44,709 bases of DNA from Mongoliibacter sp. (lineage in GTDB: Bacteria > Bacteroidota > Bacteroidia > Cytophagales > Cyclobacteriaceae): NCBI RefSeq assembly GCF_007692705.1, contig NZ_REBN01000139.1, positions 1 to 44,709 on the forward strand. The letters run 5' to 3'. The position numbers and the translations under genes are program-made. The notes beneath the pieces are model-generated. The model was not told the origin of the DNA. It ran no database searches and saw only the letters and a program-made list of their open reading frames with translations. Numbering within the stretch: position 1 is the first letter of the stretch; each line of letters begins with the position of its first letter. Positions 32,022 to 42,153 of this stretch are shown one piece after another.

Positions 32022-32417
32022 ATGGTAAAGAATAAATTTGTCGCTGATTATCAAATCAATACTTCAAGGAAAATATTATTTCCTTATTTAAGTTCTGCAA
32101 GCGGATTGTCGGAATGGTATGCTGATGATGTATCTATAAATGAAGATAAAACTTATAAGTTTGATTACGATGGGGAAGATCATTATGCGAAGATCGTCGC
32201 TATGAGAACTAACTTTCATGTGAAATTTGAGTTTTTTGATCCCAATAATTTAGAGGAGACTGATAATGCTTACATTGAGTTCAAACTAGAAGAAAATGAA
32301 CTTACACAAACGCTCTTCCTTAAAGTAATTGACTATAGCGATACTTATGAAGATGATGAACTTGAGTCCATTTGGGAAAATTTAGTTGCCAATCTCAAGG
32401 AGATCATAGGAGGATAA
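32022..32417 (+). CDS. START-like domain protein (SRPBCC superfamily)
   Basis: A 131-residue soluble protein with the AHSA1/START-like fold: VADYQINTSRKILFPYLSSA, GLSEWYADDVSINEDKTYKF and the C-terminal helix ESIWENLVANLKEIIG. It is the short START-like protein frequent in Bacteroidota. No ligand is known. It lies 75 nt before the LptF/G permease gene on the same strand, a pairing that may be conserved. Confidence 0.85.
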   Translation: MVKNKFVADYQINTSRKILFPYLSSASGLSEWYADDVSINEDKTYKFDYDGEDHYAKIVAMRTNFHVKFEFFDPNNLEETDNAYIEFKLEENELTQTLFLKVIDYSDTYEDDELESIWENLVANLKEIIGG

Positions 32418-32450
32418 ATTCAAATTTTAATGATTTTTGAATATTATTGC

Positions 32451-32458
32451 CAACTTTG
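32451..32458 (+). promoter_or_regulatory. Candidate -7 box for the LptF/G gene (CAACTTTG)
   Basis: Seven of eight bases fit TAnnTTTG; it lies 34 nt before the ATG at 32493. No clear -33 element. Confidence 0.35.
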
Positions 32459-32492
32459 CCGTTGAACGAATGCAAGTGGCGATAATTATTGA

Positions 32493-34319
32493 ATGAAAAA
32501 ACTTGATAAGCTTATTCTAGGGTCTTTTATTGGGCCATTCTTTTTAACATTTATTGTAGTAGATTTTATTCTGCTTACAGTAAACATGCTTAAGTATTTT
32601 GATGAGATTTTTGGCAAGGGGCTGGATTTTATTATTTACGTCGAACTGATTTCCTATTTTGTTATCAGTATTTCACCAATGGCACTTCCTCTGGCAGTTT
32701 TATTGTCTTCCCTGATGACATTTGGGAACCTAGGAGAGCACTTTGAACTGACAGCTATAAAGAGTAGTGGTATTTCACTTTTAAGGGCCTTAAGACCCAT
32801 TGGTATATTTGTAATTGTATTGACGATTTTCGCATATTTATCCAATAATTATCTGGTACCGAAGGTTAATCTGAAGACATTTAGCCTACTTTATGACATT
32901 CGAATGAAATCTCCGGCTTTAGATATCAAAGAAGGTGTTTTTTATGCAGGTATACCAAATTACAGTATCAAGGTAAATAAAAAGGTAGATGATGTTCGGC
33001 TTAAGGATATCATCATTTATGACCATTCACAGGGACAAGGGAATATAAATGTCATTCTTGCAGATTCGGGAAGAATGGAGTCATTTTTTAATGATAGATA
33101 CATGAGATTGACGTTGTATAATGGTATTAGCTATAAAGAATCCAGGGCTCAAAGAGGAATTACCGAAAAACCGGTAGATTTCAGCAGAACTAATTTTTCT
33201 GAAAATCAAATGGTTTTTAATCTTGAATCTTTTCAGATGAACCGTACTCCAGAAGATCTTTGGTCCACAAATAGATCTATTAAAAATATAGCACAGCTAA
33301 GGGATGGACTTGATTCAATGGCCAGTGAAATTAACCAAATCATTTATTATAATTATTTGACCACCGAATCGTCATACTCTTATTTCACCAGAAATAGAAA
33401 GATAAATCCTCCCAAGGATATAGTGAAAGGGAAGGCTGTTTATGATTCACTAAGGGAAGTAAGGGTTAAACTTAGGAAAGATAAAAAAGAAGACAGCTTG
33501 CTAAGTGTGGGGGTGGAAGCTGCAAAAATTGATTCAAGTCTCATGGCCATAGACTCTGTAGCTAGGGAAGAGATGAGGATGTTAGAGGATTCACTTGGAG
33601 TTGTTAATTTGCCTAATAATTTGGACACACTTCCAAAAGCTGTTGAGGGTAGTATTGAAAAAAGAGATACAACTTCAAACTTTAGACAAAAGCTTCAAAA
33701 ACTCCCGGATGGAGATTTTCAGAGACCATCTATTCGAATAGACAGCTTGGAGGAAGGTAAAACACCTGACTCTACGGTGGCTAGTAAAGGCAAAGGCGTT
33801 TCTGAGTTTACTTCTGAACAAAAGTTAAAGTTGGATTCGATCATAGAGGCTGGTAATTACAAGCCTAGAGCTGCTACAGTAGCTTTGAATAATGCACGTA
33901 CGGTAAAGAATAATTTCAACACAAAAATCACTCAAATAGATAACCTTGAAAGGGAATACAGAAGATTTCAGATTGCTTGGTATCAGAAGTACACCACTGC
34001 GTTTGCATGTATAGTGATGTTTATGATAGGAGCTCCTCTTGGCGCTATCATAAAAAAAGGAGGCTTGGGGATGCCTGTTTTGCTTTCAATTATATTCTTT
34101 ATCGTTTATTACATGCTGACCATTACAGGTGAAAAGTGGGCTAAAGAAGCAATAACTGACCCTATTTTTGGCACTTGGTTTTCAAATCTAGTGTTGTTGC
34201 CCTTTGGACTGTTTTTCTTAAAACAAGCAAGAAAAGATGCAAGGTTATTTGAAGCAGATATTTATGTGGAATTCTTTAAAAAGATCACGAATCCGATCAA
34301 ACGAATGTTTTCTAAATGA
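32493..34319 (+). CDS. LptF/LptG family lipopolysaccharide export permease
   Basis: A 608-residue inner-membrane permease of the YjgP/YjgQ family, which with LptB extracts lipopolysaccharide from the inner membrane. Three N-terminal membrane segments (about 9-35, 50-75, 100-125) and three C-terminal ones (about 500-520, 530-550, 570-590) frame a periplasmic domain. Between them, about residues 265-480 form a charged, Ser/Asp/Lys-rich insertion that makes it roughly 250 residues longer than proteobacterial LptF/LptG. Long versions are usual in Bacteroidota. LptF versus LptG cannot be decided. Confidence 0.88.
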   Translation: MKKLDKLILGSFIGPFFLTFIVVDFILLTVNMLKYFDEIFGKGLDFIIYVELISYFVISISPMALPLAVLLSSLMTFGNLGEHFELTAIKSSGISLLRALRPIGIFVIVLTIFAYLSNNYLVPKVNLKTFSLLYDIRMKSPALDIKEGVFYAGIPNYSIKVNKKVDDVRLKDIIIYDHSQGQGNINVILADSGRMESFFNDRYMRLTLYNGISYKESRAQRGITEKPVDFSRTNFSENQMVFNLESFQMNRTPEDLWSTNRSIKNIAQLRDGLDSMASEINQIIYYNYLTTESSYSYFTRNRKINPPKDIVKGKAVYDSLREVRVKLRKDKKEDSLLSVGVEAAKIDSSLMAIDSVAREEMRMLEDSLGVVNLPNNLDTLPKAVEGSIEKRDTTSNFRQKLQKLPDGDFQRPSIRIDSLEEGKTPDSTVASKGKGVSEFTSEQKLKLDSIIEAGNYKPRAATVALNNARTVKNNFNTKITQIDNLEREYRRFQIAWYQKYTTAFACIVMFMIGAPLGAIIKKGGLGMPVLLSIIFFIVYYMLTITGEKWAKEAITDPIFGTWFSNLVLLPFGLFFLKQARKDARLFEADIYVEFFKKITNPIKRMFSK

Positions 34320-34352
34320 TTATACGCATTTTTAAATTTGGAATAATAGTTT

Positions 34353-34360
34353 TACCTTTG
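34353..34360 (+). promoter_or_regulatory. -7 box for rpsO (TACCTTTG)
   Basis: An exact TAnnTTTG match 32 nt before the rpsO start. A TTTG at 34337-34340 is closer than the usual spacing. Confidence 0.55.
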
Positions 34361-34392
34361 TGGCTGTTTAAAAATCTAAAATTTAGCTAGAC

Positions 34393-34668
34393 ATGTATTT
34401 ATCCGCAGAGAAAAAAGCAGATCTTTTCAAAAATCATGGCAGGTTAAAGTCTGAAACTGACACAGGATCACCGGAATCACAGATTGCGTTGTTTACTTAC
34501 AGAATTCAGCACCTGACAGAGCATTTGAAAATTAACAAAAAGGATCATTCCTCAAGATTGAGTCTTTTAAAATTAGTTGGTAAGAGAAGAAGCTTACTTA
34601 ACTATTTGATCAAAAACGATATCGAAAGATATAGAGCAATTATTGCTGAACTTGGAATTAGAAAATAA
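34393..34668 (+). CDS. rpsO: Ribosomal protein S15
   Basis: A 91-residue small-subunit protein that binds helices 20-22 of 16S rRNA. Signature: [40 protein letters not shown] and [13 protein letters not shown]. The usual rpsO-pnp order is present, with a terminator-like hairpin between them. Confidence 0.97.
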   Translation: MYLSAEKKADLFKNHGRLKSETDTGSPESQIALFTYRIQHLTEHLKINKKDHSSRLSLLKLVGKRRSLLNYLIKNDIERYRAIIAELGIRK

Positions 34669-34681
34669 TACCAGATTGAAT

Positions 34682-34714
34682 GTAAGGTTCTCATGATGAG
34701 GACCTTACTTTTTT
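34682..34714 (+). terminator. Terminator or attenuator between rpsO and pnp
   Basis: GTAAGGT (34682-34688) pairs with ACCTTAC (34702-34708), and the inner CTCA/TGAG extends the stem, followed by six T. It should stop most rpsO transcripts, so pnp probably depends on partial read-through or its own promoter. Confidence 0.85.
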
Positions 34715-34775
34715 ACCTCCCCACGATATTAAACCTTACTTTTAAATCTTAGCTTAATTATTTTAACAAAACTGT

Positions 34776-36917
34776 ATGTTACCTAACGTAATTTCTAAAA
34801 CTATCACCTTACAGGATGGTAGAGAAATCATTATTGAAACAGGGGCATTGGCCAAGCAGGCTGATGGTGCTGTTGTAGTAAAAATGGGAAATGCGATGCT
34901 TTTAGCAACCGCTATGTCCAAAAAAGAGGCTGGAGAAGGAGTAGATTTCCTTCCGATGTCAGTAGATTATCAAGAAAAATTTGCTGCTTCAGGAAAGATT
35001 CCTGGAGGATTTTTAAAACGTGAAGGCAGACTTTCAGATTATGAAATTCTGATTAGTAGAATCGTGGATAGGGCTATACGACCTATTTTTCCAAGTGATT
35101 ACCATGCTGATACCCAGATAGCCATAACTCTTATGTCTGCAGATGCTGACGTATTACCTGATTGTCTCGCAGGCTTGGCTGCATCTGCTGCTCTTGCTGT
35201 TTCTGATATTCCTTTCAACGGACCTATCTCAGAAGTTCGTATTGCGAAAATCGATGGTAAACTCATACTCAATCCATCACCTACACAACTGGAAAAAGCT
35301 TCTCTGGAATTTATAGTCGCAGGTTCCGAGGAATATATATTGATGGTTGAAGGTGAAGCGGATGAGATTTCTGAAGATGAAATGGTGGAAGCCATGCAGC
35401 TTGCGCATGAAGAAATCAAAAGACACTGTCAGGTTCAGAAAGAATTGACCATTGCCGTAGGTAAAGAAGTAAAGCGTGAATATAGTCACGAAAAATCTGA
35501 TCCGGCACTTTATGAGAAAATGCACGCTGAGTTATATCAGCCTTGTTATGATGTAGTTAGCAAACAAATTGCAAATAAATCAGAAAGATCTGAGTTAATC
35601 AAGGCCATAAAAGAAGGTTTTATCGAAAGTCTTGGAGAGGAACATGAATATGAAGCATCCTTGATTGGGCCATACTTCAGCAAAATTCATAAAGAGGCTG
35701 CAAGAAACCTTACGCTGAATGAGAAAAAAAGACTTGACGGAAGAAAGTTGGATGAGGTTAGGCCTATTTGGTCTGTCGTTGATTATTTACCTTCTGCCCA
35801 TGGGTCAGCTGTATTTACCAGAGGAGAAACACAATCGATTACCACTTGTACTTTAGGTACAAAAATGGATGAACAGATGGTAGACGGCGCTATGATTTCC
35901 GGATACAATAAGTTCTTTTTGCATTATAATTTCCCTGGTTTTTCAACTGGAGAGGTTAAAATTAACAGAGGGCCAGGTAGAAGAGAGGTAGGCCACGGAA
36001 ACTTGGCCATGAGGGCACTGAAAAAGGTTTTGCCTAAAGATGATGAAAATCCATATACAATAAGAATTGTTTCTGATATATTGGAATCCAATGGCTCATC
36101 TTCTATGGCAACAGTATGTGCTGGATCCCTTGCCCTGATGGATGCAGGTATACAGATCAAATCACCTGTAACTGGAATTGCAATGGGAATGATCTCTGAT
36201 GCCAAAACAGGGAATTATTCTATATTATCTGATATTCTTGGGGATGAGGATCATCTTGGAGATATGGACTTTAAAGTGACAGGTACAGCAAAAGGAATTA
36301 CTGCTTGTCAGATGGATCTTAAAGTAGAAGGCTTGGATTATAATGTATTGAAAGAGGCATTGTATCAGGCCAAAAAAGGCAGACTTCATATTTTGGATGA
36401 GATAAATAAAACTTTGTCAGCACCAAAAGCTGAGCTCAAGCCACATACACCTAGATCTTTCATAATGACAATTCCAAAAGAACTTATTGGAGCTGTTATT
36501 GGCCCAGGTGGTAAAGTAATCCAGGAGATTCAAAAAGATACTGGTGCTACAATTGTAATTGAAGAAAAAGATAATGCAGGGAAAATCAATATTTTCTCTA
36601 ATAATCAGGACTCAATGGATGCAGCAGTTTCAAGGATCAAAGCTATAGTTGCTCAACCTGAAATAGGTGAAACATATACTGGTAAAGTAAAAAATATCAT
36701 GCCATTCGGTGCATTTGTGGAATTCATGCCTGGCAAAGATGGGCTTCTTCATATTTCCGAGATTAAGTGGGAAAGGATTGAAAATATGGAAGGAGTTTTA
36801 GAACCAGGCGAGGAAATAGTTGTTAAACTTATTGATGTTGATAAAAAAACAGGAAAGTTTAAACTATCCAGAAAAGTATTGTTACCAAAACCAGAAAAAT
36901 CTGATAAAAAAGATTAA
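34776..36917 (+). CDS. pnp: Polyribonucleotide nucleotidyltransferase
   Basis: A 713-residue phosphorolytic 3'-5' exoribonuclease. Two RNase PH-like domains (about 10-230 and 325-555, with the active site around [20 protein letters not shown] and [18 protein letters not shown]), a KH domain (about 565-625, [12 protein letters not shown]) and an S1 domain (about 630-700, [20 protein letters not shown]). Normal length. Located after rpsO, as in most bacteria. Confidence 0.97.
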   Translation: MLPNVISKTITLQDGREIIIETGALAKQADGAVVVKMGNAMLLATAMSKKEAGEGVDFLPMSVDYQEKFAASGKIPGGFLKREGRLSDYEILISRIVDRAIRPIFPSDYHADTQIAITLMSADADVLPDCLAGLAASAALAVSDIPFNGPISEVRIAKIDGKLILNPSPTQLEKASLEFIVAGSEEYILMVEGEADEISEDEMVEAMQLAHEEIKRHCQVQKELTIAVGKEVKREYSHEKSDPALYEKMHAELYQPCYDVVSKQIANKSERSELIKAIKEGFIESLGEEHEYEASLIGPYFSKIHKEAARNLTLNEKKRLDGRKLDEVRPIWSVVDYLPSAHGSAVFTRGETQSITTCTLGTKMDEQMVDGAMISGYNKFFLHYNFPGFSTGEVKINRGPGRREVGHGNLAMRALKKVLPKDDENPYTIRIVSDILESNGSSSMATVCAGSLALMDAGIQIKSPVTGIAMGMISDAKTGNYSILSDILGDEDHLGDMDFKVTGTAKGITACQMDLKVEGLDYNVLKEALYQAKKGRLHILDEINKTLSAPKAELKPHTPRSFIMTIPKELIGAVIGPGGKVIQEIQKDTGATIVIEEKDNAGKINIFSNNQDSMDAAVSRIKAIVAQPEIGETYTGKVKNIMPFGAFVEFMPGKDGLLHISEIKWERIENMEGVLEPGEEIVVKLIDVDKKTGKFKLSRKVLLPKPEKSDKKD

Positions 36918-37003
36918 GTTCAATGTTGTATTTTATTACTTTGAACTTTAATTAGAACTATTTCTGTTATACTATTCGTTCTTAACCGCAAAAATATTCT
37001 TGA

Positions 37004-37867
37004 ATGAGGCAGCTAAAAATTAGCAAACAGATTACCAACAGAGAATCCCAGTCCCTTGATAAATACCTTCAGGAGATAGGAAAGGTTGATCTATTGACAG
37101 CAGATGAAGAGGTGGTGCTTGCAAAACGCATCAGAGAAGGGGATCAATTGGCATTGGAGAAATTGACCAAGGCAAACTTAAGATTCGTGGTTTCTGTAGC
37201 CAAGCAATATCAAAACCAAGGTCTTTCTCTTGGAGATCTTATCAATGAAGGAAATCTTGGCCTTATCAAGGCTGCGCAAAGATTTGATGAGACTAGAGGT
37301 TTCAAATTCATCTCTTATGCTGTTTGGTGGATAAGACAATCCATTCTTCAAGCACTTGCCGAGCAATCCAGAATTGTAAGATTACCCTTAAATAGGGTAG
37401 GATCACTCAACAAGATCAGTAAAACTTTCTCTGAATTGGAACAAAAATTCGAAAGAGAGCCTTCTCCTGAAGAGTTAGCAGAGGTGTTGGAAGTTACTGC
37501 AGGTGAGGTTGTTGATACCATGAAGATTTCAGGTAGACATGTATCTATGGATGCTCCATTCGTTCAAGGTGAAGAAAATAGCCTTTTGGATGTTTTGGAA
37601 AATGATGGTGATGAAAAGCCAGATGATGGTTTGATGACAGATTCTCTTAGAAAAGAGGTTCAAAGAGCACTTTCAACACTCACATCAAGAGAAGCCGATG
37701 TCATTACGCTTTACTTTGGATTGAATGGAGAGCATGCAATGACTCTTGAAGAGATAGGAGAGAAGTTCAACCTTACTAGAGAGAGAGTGAGGCAGATTAA
37801 AGAAAAGGCCATAAGAAGATTAAGGCATACCTCCAGAAGTAAAACACTAAAACCTTACTTAGGATAG
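37004..37867 (+). CDS. rpoD: Primary sigma factor (RpoD/SigA), short Bacteroidota form
   Basis: A 287-residue sigma-70. It begins almost directly with region 1.2 ([20 protein letters not shown]) and lacks region 1.1, as is usual in this phylum. Region 2 contains [20 protein letters not shown] and [17 protein letters not shown]; region 3 [20 protein letters not shown]; region 4.2 [20 protein letters not shown]. It directs RNA polymerase to TTTG/TAnnTTTG promoters such as those noted here. Monocistronic, with a strong terminator. Confidence 0.96.
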   Translation: MRQLKISKQITNRESQSLDKYLQEIGKVDLLTADEEVVLAKRIREGDQLALEKLTKANLRFVVSVAKQYQNQGLSLGDLINEGNLGLIKAAQRFDETRGFKFISYAVWWIRQSILQALAEQSRIVRLPLNRVGSLNKISKTFSELEQKFEREPSPEELAEVLEVTAGEVVDTMKISGRHVSMDAPFVQGEENSLLDVLENDGDEKPDDGLMTDSLRKEVQRALSTLTSREADVITLYFGLNGEHAMTLEEIGEKFNLTRERVRQIKEKAIRRLRHTSRSKTLKPYLG

Positions 37868-37896
37868 TCGTTTCGATATAAAAATAAATACAAAAT

Positions 37897-37918
37897 AAGG
37901 GGGAAACCCCTTTTTTTG
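37897..37918 (+). terminator. Terminator of rpoD
   Basis: AAGGGG (37897-37902), loop GAAA, CCCCTT (37907-37912), then a T-run. About 30 nt after the stop codon. Confidence 0.88.
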
Positions 37919-37994
37919 TTTCTATATAGCTCAAAAAGTTCTCAGTGAATAAAGTTTTTATTATAACTTTCTGATCACCACATATTCATCAAAG

Positions 37995-38024
37995 TTTCGG
38001 GAATTTTAACAGGTATTAACTTTG
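37995..38024 (+). promoter_or_regulatory. Promoter of trxB (TTTC-N18-TAACTTTG)
   Basis: TAACTTTG (38017-38024) is an exact TAnnTTTG box; TTTC at 37995-37998 could be a weak -33 element with 18-nt spacing. The ATG at 38074 is about 50 nt further. Confidence 0.5.
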
Positions 38025-38073
38025 TTGTGTAGGGTATTTTATTAAAATTTGCTAACCCAAAAAATTAAATCTA

Positions 38074-39012
38074 ATGTCTTCTGAAATAGAAAAAGTAAAG
38101 GCCCTAATTGTCGGGTCTGGTCCAGCCGGTTATACAGCAGCCATCTATGCTTCAAGAGCAGGATTAAATCCTTTGTTGTATACAGGGGGTCAGCCTGGAG
38201 GCCAATTAACAATTACTACAGATGTAGAAAATTATCCTGGATACCCAAATGGAATAATGGGGCCAGAAATGATGGAAGACTTCAGAAAACAAGCTGAAAG
38301 GTTTGGAACTCAAGTTCGATATGGAATGGTAACCAAAGTTGATTTTTCTTCATATCCACATAAAGTGATCGTTGATGATCAAAAGGAAATTCATGCTGAT
38401 ACTGTGATTATTTCAACAGGAGCTTCAGCCAAGTGGCTGGGTATTGAAAGTGAAGAAAGGTTAAATGGTAAGGGAGTTTCAGCGTGTGCGGTCTGTGATG
38501 GATTCTTCTTCAAGGGTCAAGATGTAGCTATAGTAGGTGCTGGAGATACGGCCTGTGAGGAAGCTTCATATTTAGCAAATATTTGTAATAAGGTATATAT
38601 GCTTGTCCGAAGAGATGAAATGAGAGCTTCTCAAATCATGCAAAATCGAGTACTTAAAAATCCTAAAATTGAAGTTTTATGGAATACTGAAACTGAAGAG
38701 ATTTTGGGACAAGACGAAGTTGAAGGCGTTAGGATTTTTAACAATAAGTTGGGAGAAAAGAGGGAAATTAAAATTTCTGGCTTTTTTGTTGCTATAGGGC
38801 ATGAACCCAATACATCCATTTTCAAGGATTATCTAGAAATGGATGAAAATGGTTACATTTTGACCAAATCAGGTAGTACAAAAACAAATATTGAAGGAGT
38901 TTTTGCTTGTGGAGATGCTCAAGACCATATTTATCGACAAGCGGTTACTGCTGCAGGTACAGGATGTATGGCTGCGCTTGATGCTGAAAGGTATCTCGCT
39001 GCTCAAGAATAG
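38074..39012 (+). CDS. trxB: Thioredoxin reductase
   Basis: A 312-residue NADPH-dependent flavoprotein that keeps thioredoxin reduced. FAD motif IVGSGPAGYTAAIYASRAG near the N-terminus, redox-active C138/C141 in SACAVCDGFFF, NADPH motif VGAGDTACEEASYLA and C-terminal FAD motif GVFACGDAQDHIYRQAVTA. Normal length. The M23 peptidase gene follows 15 nt later, so they are probably co-transcribed. Confidence 0.96.
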   Translation: MSSEIEKVKALIVGSGPAGYTAAIYASRAGLNPLLYTGGQPGGQLTITTDVENYPGYPNGIMGPEMMEDFRKQAERFGTQVRYGMVTKVDFSSYPHKVIVDDQKEIHADTVIISTGASAKWLGIESEERLNGKGVSACAVCDGFFFKGQDVAIVGAGDTACEEASYLANICNKVYMLVRRDEMRASQIMQNRVLKNPKIEVLWNTETEEILGQDEVEGVRIFNNKLGEKREIKISGFFVAIGHEPNTSIFKDYLEMDENGYILTKSGSTKTNIEGVFACGDAQDHIYRQAVTAAGTGCMAALDAERYLAAQE

Positions 39013-39027
39013 TTTGAATCCTATCAA

Positions 39028-40068
39028 ATGACAATTAAGAAGTACTTATTAGTATCTATATTATTATTGTGCATGGGCCTTTTTGAGGTTCATGCACAAA
39101 CTTTTCCCAAGATTATAAAGAAACCTAAGTCTGAGACTCCAGCACCTCCCTTGAATCCAGTTCAGAGAGATCTCAGGCTTTTTGATTCTAAAAACTATCT
39201 TCAAAATCTCACGAAGGAAACAGATTCTTTGCTTTTCAAAGACTTTGTAAACCTGAAAAGAAGGTTAAGCATTGTAGCAGAAGATACACTATCTCTTATC
39301 TGGGCACCTACAAATCAATTGGTTCAAGTGTCAGAAAAAATACTAATTGATAGTATTTGGGTGACGGCATTTGAATACTATTCCTCATGGGACAGCCGAA
39401 AAATTAATATTTACGATTTCAATCCAAAGGAGTTTAAGGATACAGTTTATGTTAAACTTTATGATCCATTTTTTGGGACTGACTATAAAATGCCACTTGA
39501 TGAAACACATATTACATCGGAGTTTGGTTTTAGAAGGTTTAGATGGCACCATGGTACAGATTTAAGGTTAAGAATTGGAGATCCTATATACTCAGTATTT
39601 GATGGAATAGTTAGGGTCAGATCTTTTGATCGAAATGGATATGGTTATTATATTGTAGTGAGACATAAAAATGGACTCGAAACCCTTTATGGTCATATGT
39701 CAAAATTAATAGCAGATGTAGGCCAAGAAGTAAAGGCAGGTGATTTATTGGGTCTTGGAGGTAGTACTGGTAGAAGTACAGGGCCTCATTTGCATTTTGA
39801 AGTCCGGTATCAGGGATTATCCATAAACCCTACAGAAATGTTTGATTTTAGTTCTGGAAGATTGCGGTCAGACACCTACAGAATTACTGCTTCAAGTTTT
39901 GATCATGTTATTCAAACCCAAGAAGCTATTTATCATAGGGTGAGAAGTGGTGAAAACCTCAGCTCAATAGCTAGGCGTTATGGAGTCAGAGTGAGTACAT
40001 TGACCCGGTTAAATAATATCTCTACAAATAGTATCTTAAGGGTTGGACAGCGCTTAAGAGTTCGCTGA
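39028..40068 (+). CDS. Exported M23 peptidase with LysM domain
   Basis: A 346-residue peptidoglycan hydrolase. Signal peptide (about 1-24, MTIKKYLLVSILLLCMGLFE, cleavage near HAQ). The LytM/M23 metallopeptidase domain lies at about 155-275, with zinc ligands in FRWHHGTDLRL and GPHLHFEVR. A C-terminal LysM domain (about 302-346, YHRVRSGENLSSIARRYGV) binds peptidoglycan. The motifs are intact, so it is likely active on cell-wall cross-bridges. It sits between trxB (15 nt) and bshB1 (16 nt), suggesting one transcript. Confidence 0.93.
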   Translation: MTIKKYLLVSILLLCMGLFEVHAQTFPKIIKKPKSETPAPPLNPVQRDLRLFDSKNYLQNLTKETDSLLFKDFVNLKRRLSIVAEDTLSLIWAPTNQLVQVSEKILIDSIWVTAFEYYSSWDSRKINIYDFNPKEFKDTVYVKLYDPFFGTDYKMPLDETHITSEFGFRRFRWHHGTDLRLRIGDPIYSVFDGIVRVRSFDRNGYGYYIVVRHKNGLETLYGHMSKLIADVGQEVKAGDLLGLGGSTGRSTGPHLHFEVRYQGLSINPTEMFDFSSGRLRSDTYRITASSFDHVIQTQEAIYHRVRSGENLSSIARRYGVRVSTLTRLNNISTNSILRVGQRLRVR

Positions 40069-40084
40069 TAAAAAACTATAAACC

Positions 40085-40801
40085 ATGAATCTTGATATAC
40101 TTGTAATAGCAGCACACCCTGATGACTCTGAATTGGCTTGTTCTGGAACAATAGCTTCTCATATTCAAAAAGGATATAAAGTAGGTGTTCTTGACCTGAC
40201 TAGAGGTGAGATGGGCACACGAGGTACTCCTGAAATCAGAATGGAAGAATCCACTGAAGCTGCAAGAATTCTTGGGTTATCAATGAGGGAAAATCTCGGA
40301 TTTGAAGATGTTTTTTTTGAGGACGACTTTCAGCACCAACTACAAATTATAAGATATATTAGAAAGCTTAGGCCTCAAATAATTTTGGCCAATGCAATTT
40401 CAGATAGGCATCCAGATCATGGGAAAGGTGGCAGTGTTGCTTCGAAAGCTTGTTTCATGAGCGGTCTGCGCAAAATTGAGACTGATTGGGATGGACAATC
40501 TCAGGAAGCCTGGCGACCTAAGTATATTTACCATTATATTCAAAATAATTACATCAAACCGGATTTTGTAGTTGATGTTACAGAGTTTTGGGATAAAAAA
40601 ATGGAGAGTATTAAAGCTTTTAAATCTCAATTTTACGATCCCAATAGCAATGAGCCTGAAAGTTTTATTTCCTCATCAGGTTTTCTGGATTTTATTGATG
40701 CCCGCGGAAAGGAATTCGGGCATAGTATAAATGCTAGATATGGTGAAGGTTTTACTGTTGAGCGTATGGTTGGAATTGATGATCTTTTTAATCTCAAATG
40801 A
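40085..40801 (+). CDS. bshB1: Bacillithiol biosynthesis deacetylase BshB1
   Basis: A 238-residue zinc-dependent LmbE/PIG-L deacetylase that removes acetyl from GlcNAc-malate in bacillithiol synthesis. Zinc motif AHPDDSE (H11, D13, D14), DRHPDHGKG (H109-H112), and BshB1-type segments LDLTRGEMGTRGTPEIRMEE and FYDPNSNEPESFISSSGFLD. Bacillithiol is the low-molecular-weight thiol in many Bacteroidota, and trxB two genes upstream makes a thiol-redox context. bshA and bshC are outside the window. Confidence 0.94.
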   Translation: MNLDILVIAAHPDDSELACSGTIASHIQKGYKVGVLDLTRGEMGTRGTPEIRMEESTEAARILGLSMRENLGFEDVFFEDDFQHQLQIIRYIRKLRPQIILANAISDRHPDHGKGGSVASKACFMSGLRKIETDWDGQSQEAWRPKYIYHYIQNNYIKPDFVVDVTEFWDKKMESIKAFKSQFYDPNSNEPESFISSSGFLDFIDARGKEFGHSINARYGEGFTVERMVGIDDLFNLK

Positions 40802-40806
40802 ATAAT

Positions 40807-41442
40807 TTAAGGAGCTAATCTATTGATTGTCCATTTGTCATCATTAGTTTTGTTATAGACAATTCTATCATGAAGACGACTTGGCCTTCCTTGCCAAAAC
40901 TCTATTTCTAAAGGAGATATTCGATAACCTCCCCAGTGCTTAGGCCTTATAATTGTGTCAGGAGTAAATTTTGATTGGAGATCTTTTTCATTGTGTTCTA
41001 AAAAATCTCTTGATTCAATCCTTGAACTCTGTGGTGATACCCAAGCGCCAACTTGACTTGCATATGGTCTTGAGAAAAAATATTCATCTGATTCTTTTTC
41101 CGACACCTTATCTACTTTTCCAATAATTCTCACTTGTCTTTCCAACTCTGCCCAATGAAAGGTAACTGAAACATAGGGATTTGAATCCATTTCTTTTCCC
41201 TTGGTACTTTTGTAATTTGTATAAAAAACAAATCCAGAATCAACGCCTTTTAGCAATACAATTCTGGAATTCGGCCTTCCATTTTGATTAATTGTAGCAA
41301 GATTCATAGCATTAGCTTCCAGCACTTTTGAATTTAAAGCTTCTTCAAACCACAACTTAAACTGTTCAATTGGACAAGGATTAACTTCTGAAATATCTAG
41401 GGTTTTAAGGGAATATTCCCTTCTTATATCTGCAATTTCCAT
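40807..41442 (-). CDS. pdxH: Pyridoxamine 5'-phosphate oxidase
   Basis: A 211-residue FMN enzyme that makes pyridoxal 5'-phosphate. Seen: IRREY near the N-terminus, MNLATINQNGRPNSRIVLLK, FYTNYKSTKGKEMDSNPYVS, RQVRIIGKVDKVSEKESDEY, WVSPQSSRI and the C-terminal EFWQGRPSRLHDRIVY. Normal length. It converges with bshB1 with a 5-nt gap and diverges from yqgE. Confidence 0.96.
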   Translation of the reverse strand: MEIADIRREYSLKTLDISEVNPCPIEQFKLWFEEALNSKVLEANAMNLATINQNGRPNSRIVLLKGVDSGFVFYTNYKSTKGKEMDSNPYVSVTFHWAELERQVRIIGKVDKVSEKESDEYFFSRPYASQVGAWVSPQSSRIESRDFLEHNEKDLQSKFTPDTIIRPKHWGGYRISPLEIEFWQGRPSRLHDRIVYNKTNDDKWTINRLAP

Positions 41443-41530
41443 AACAATAAAGTTTTGATTATAAAATTATCATACTTATTGCATTTAAAAAATTTAGCCA
41501 TAAATTACCTCAGAAACTTTTAACAACTTC

Positions 41531-42100
41531 ATGAGCGGAAAGAAGAAAAATAAACCAGAATCCGGAAACTTGTTGATTTCAGAGCCATTCCTTCAAGATG
41601 AGAATTTTGTAAGGTCTGTGGTGTTGATATGTGAACATAATGAAAATGGATCTTTCGGTTTGGTTTTGAATAAACTGTCTATTTTGAAACTAAATGAATT
41701 AATAGAAGATGTTTCTATTACAGAATGTGAAGTTTATGTAGGAGGCCCAGTAGAACAAAATACACTACACTTTATCTATTTTGGCGAAAAGCAGACCGAA
41801 AATAGCATTGAGCTTGCTAAAGGTTTGTGGTGGGGTGGAAACTTTGAAGAAATTCTCGAGAAGATTAGTCTTGGTATTTTAAAAAGAGATCTTATTCGTT
41901 TTTTTATTGGCTATTCAGGGTGGGCGATCGGACAACTTGATGCTGAAATTGAAGAAAAGACCTGGATCATCAGTGATAATATTGATTCAGAAAATATTTT
42001 TACTGCCTCTCCTGAGGAATTATGGAAAATTATTCTGAAAAGTATGGGTGGGGAATACCAGATGATGGCAAATTATCCAATAGACCCAAGATTAAATTAA
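41531..42100 (+). CDS. yqgE: YqgE/AlgH family protein
   Basis: A 189-residue protein of the UPF0301/AlgH family. N-terminal GNLLISEPFLQDENFVRSVV, then GSFGLVLNKL, VYVGGPVEQNTLHFIYF and the C-terminal RFFIGYSGWAIGQLDAEIEE. The function is poorly defined; it has been linked to regulation in pseudomonads. The downstream DUF349 gene follows after about 54 nt when its second ATG is used. Confidence 0.93.
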   Translation: MSGKKKNKPESGNLLISEPFLQDENFVRSVVLICEHNENGSFGLVLNKLSILKLNELIEDVSITECEVYVGGPVEQNTLHFIYFGEKQTENSIELAKGLWWGGNFEEILEKISLGILKRDLIRFFIGYSGWAIGQLDAEIEEKTWIISDNIDSENIFTASPEELWKIILKSMGGEYQMMANYPIDPRLN

Positions 42101-42153
42101 ATCATTTTACTACTTTTGCTAATTACGGATATCAATTAAGTACCGATTATATT

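Noticed and set aside
42022-42153. N-terminal extension of the DUF349 protein
   Set aside because: The stretch mostly overlaps the end of yqgE in another frame; its composition differs from the charged N-terminus that follows.
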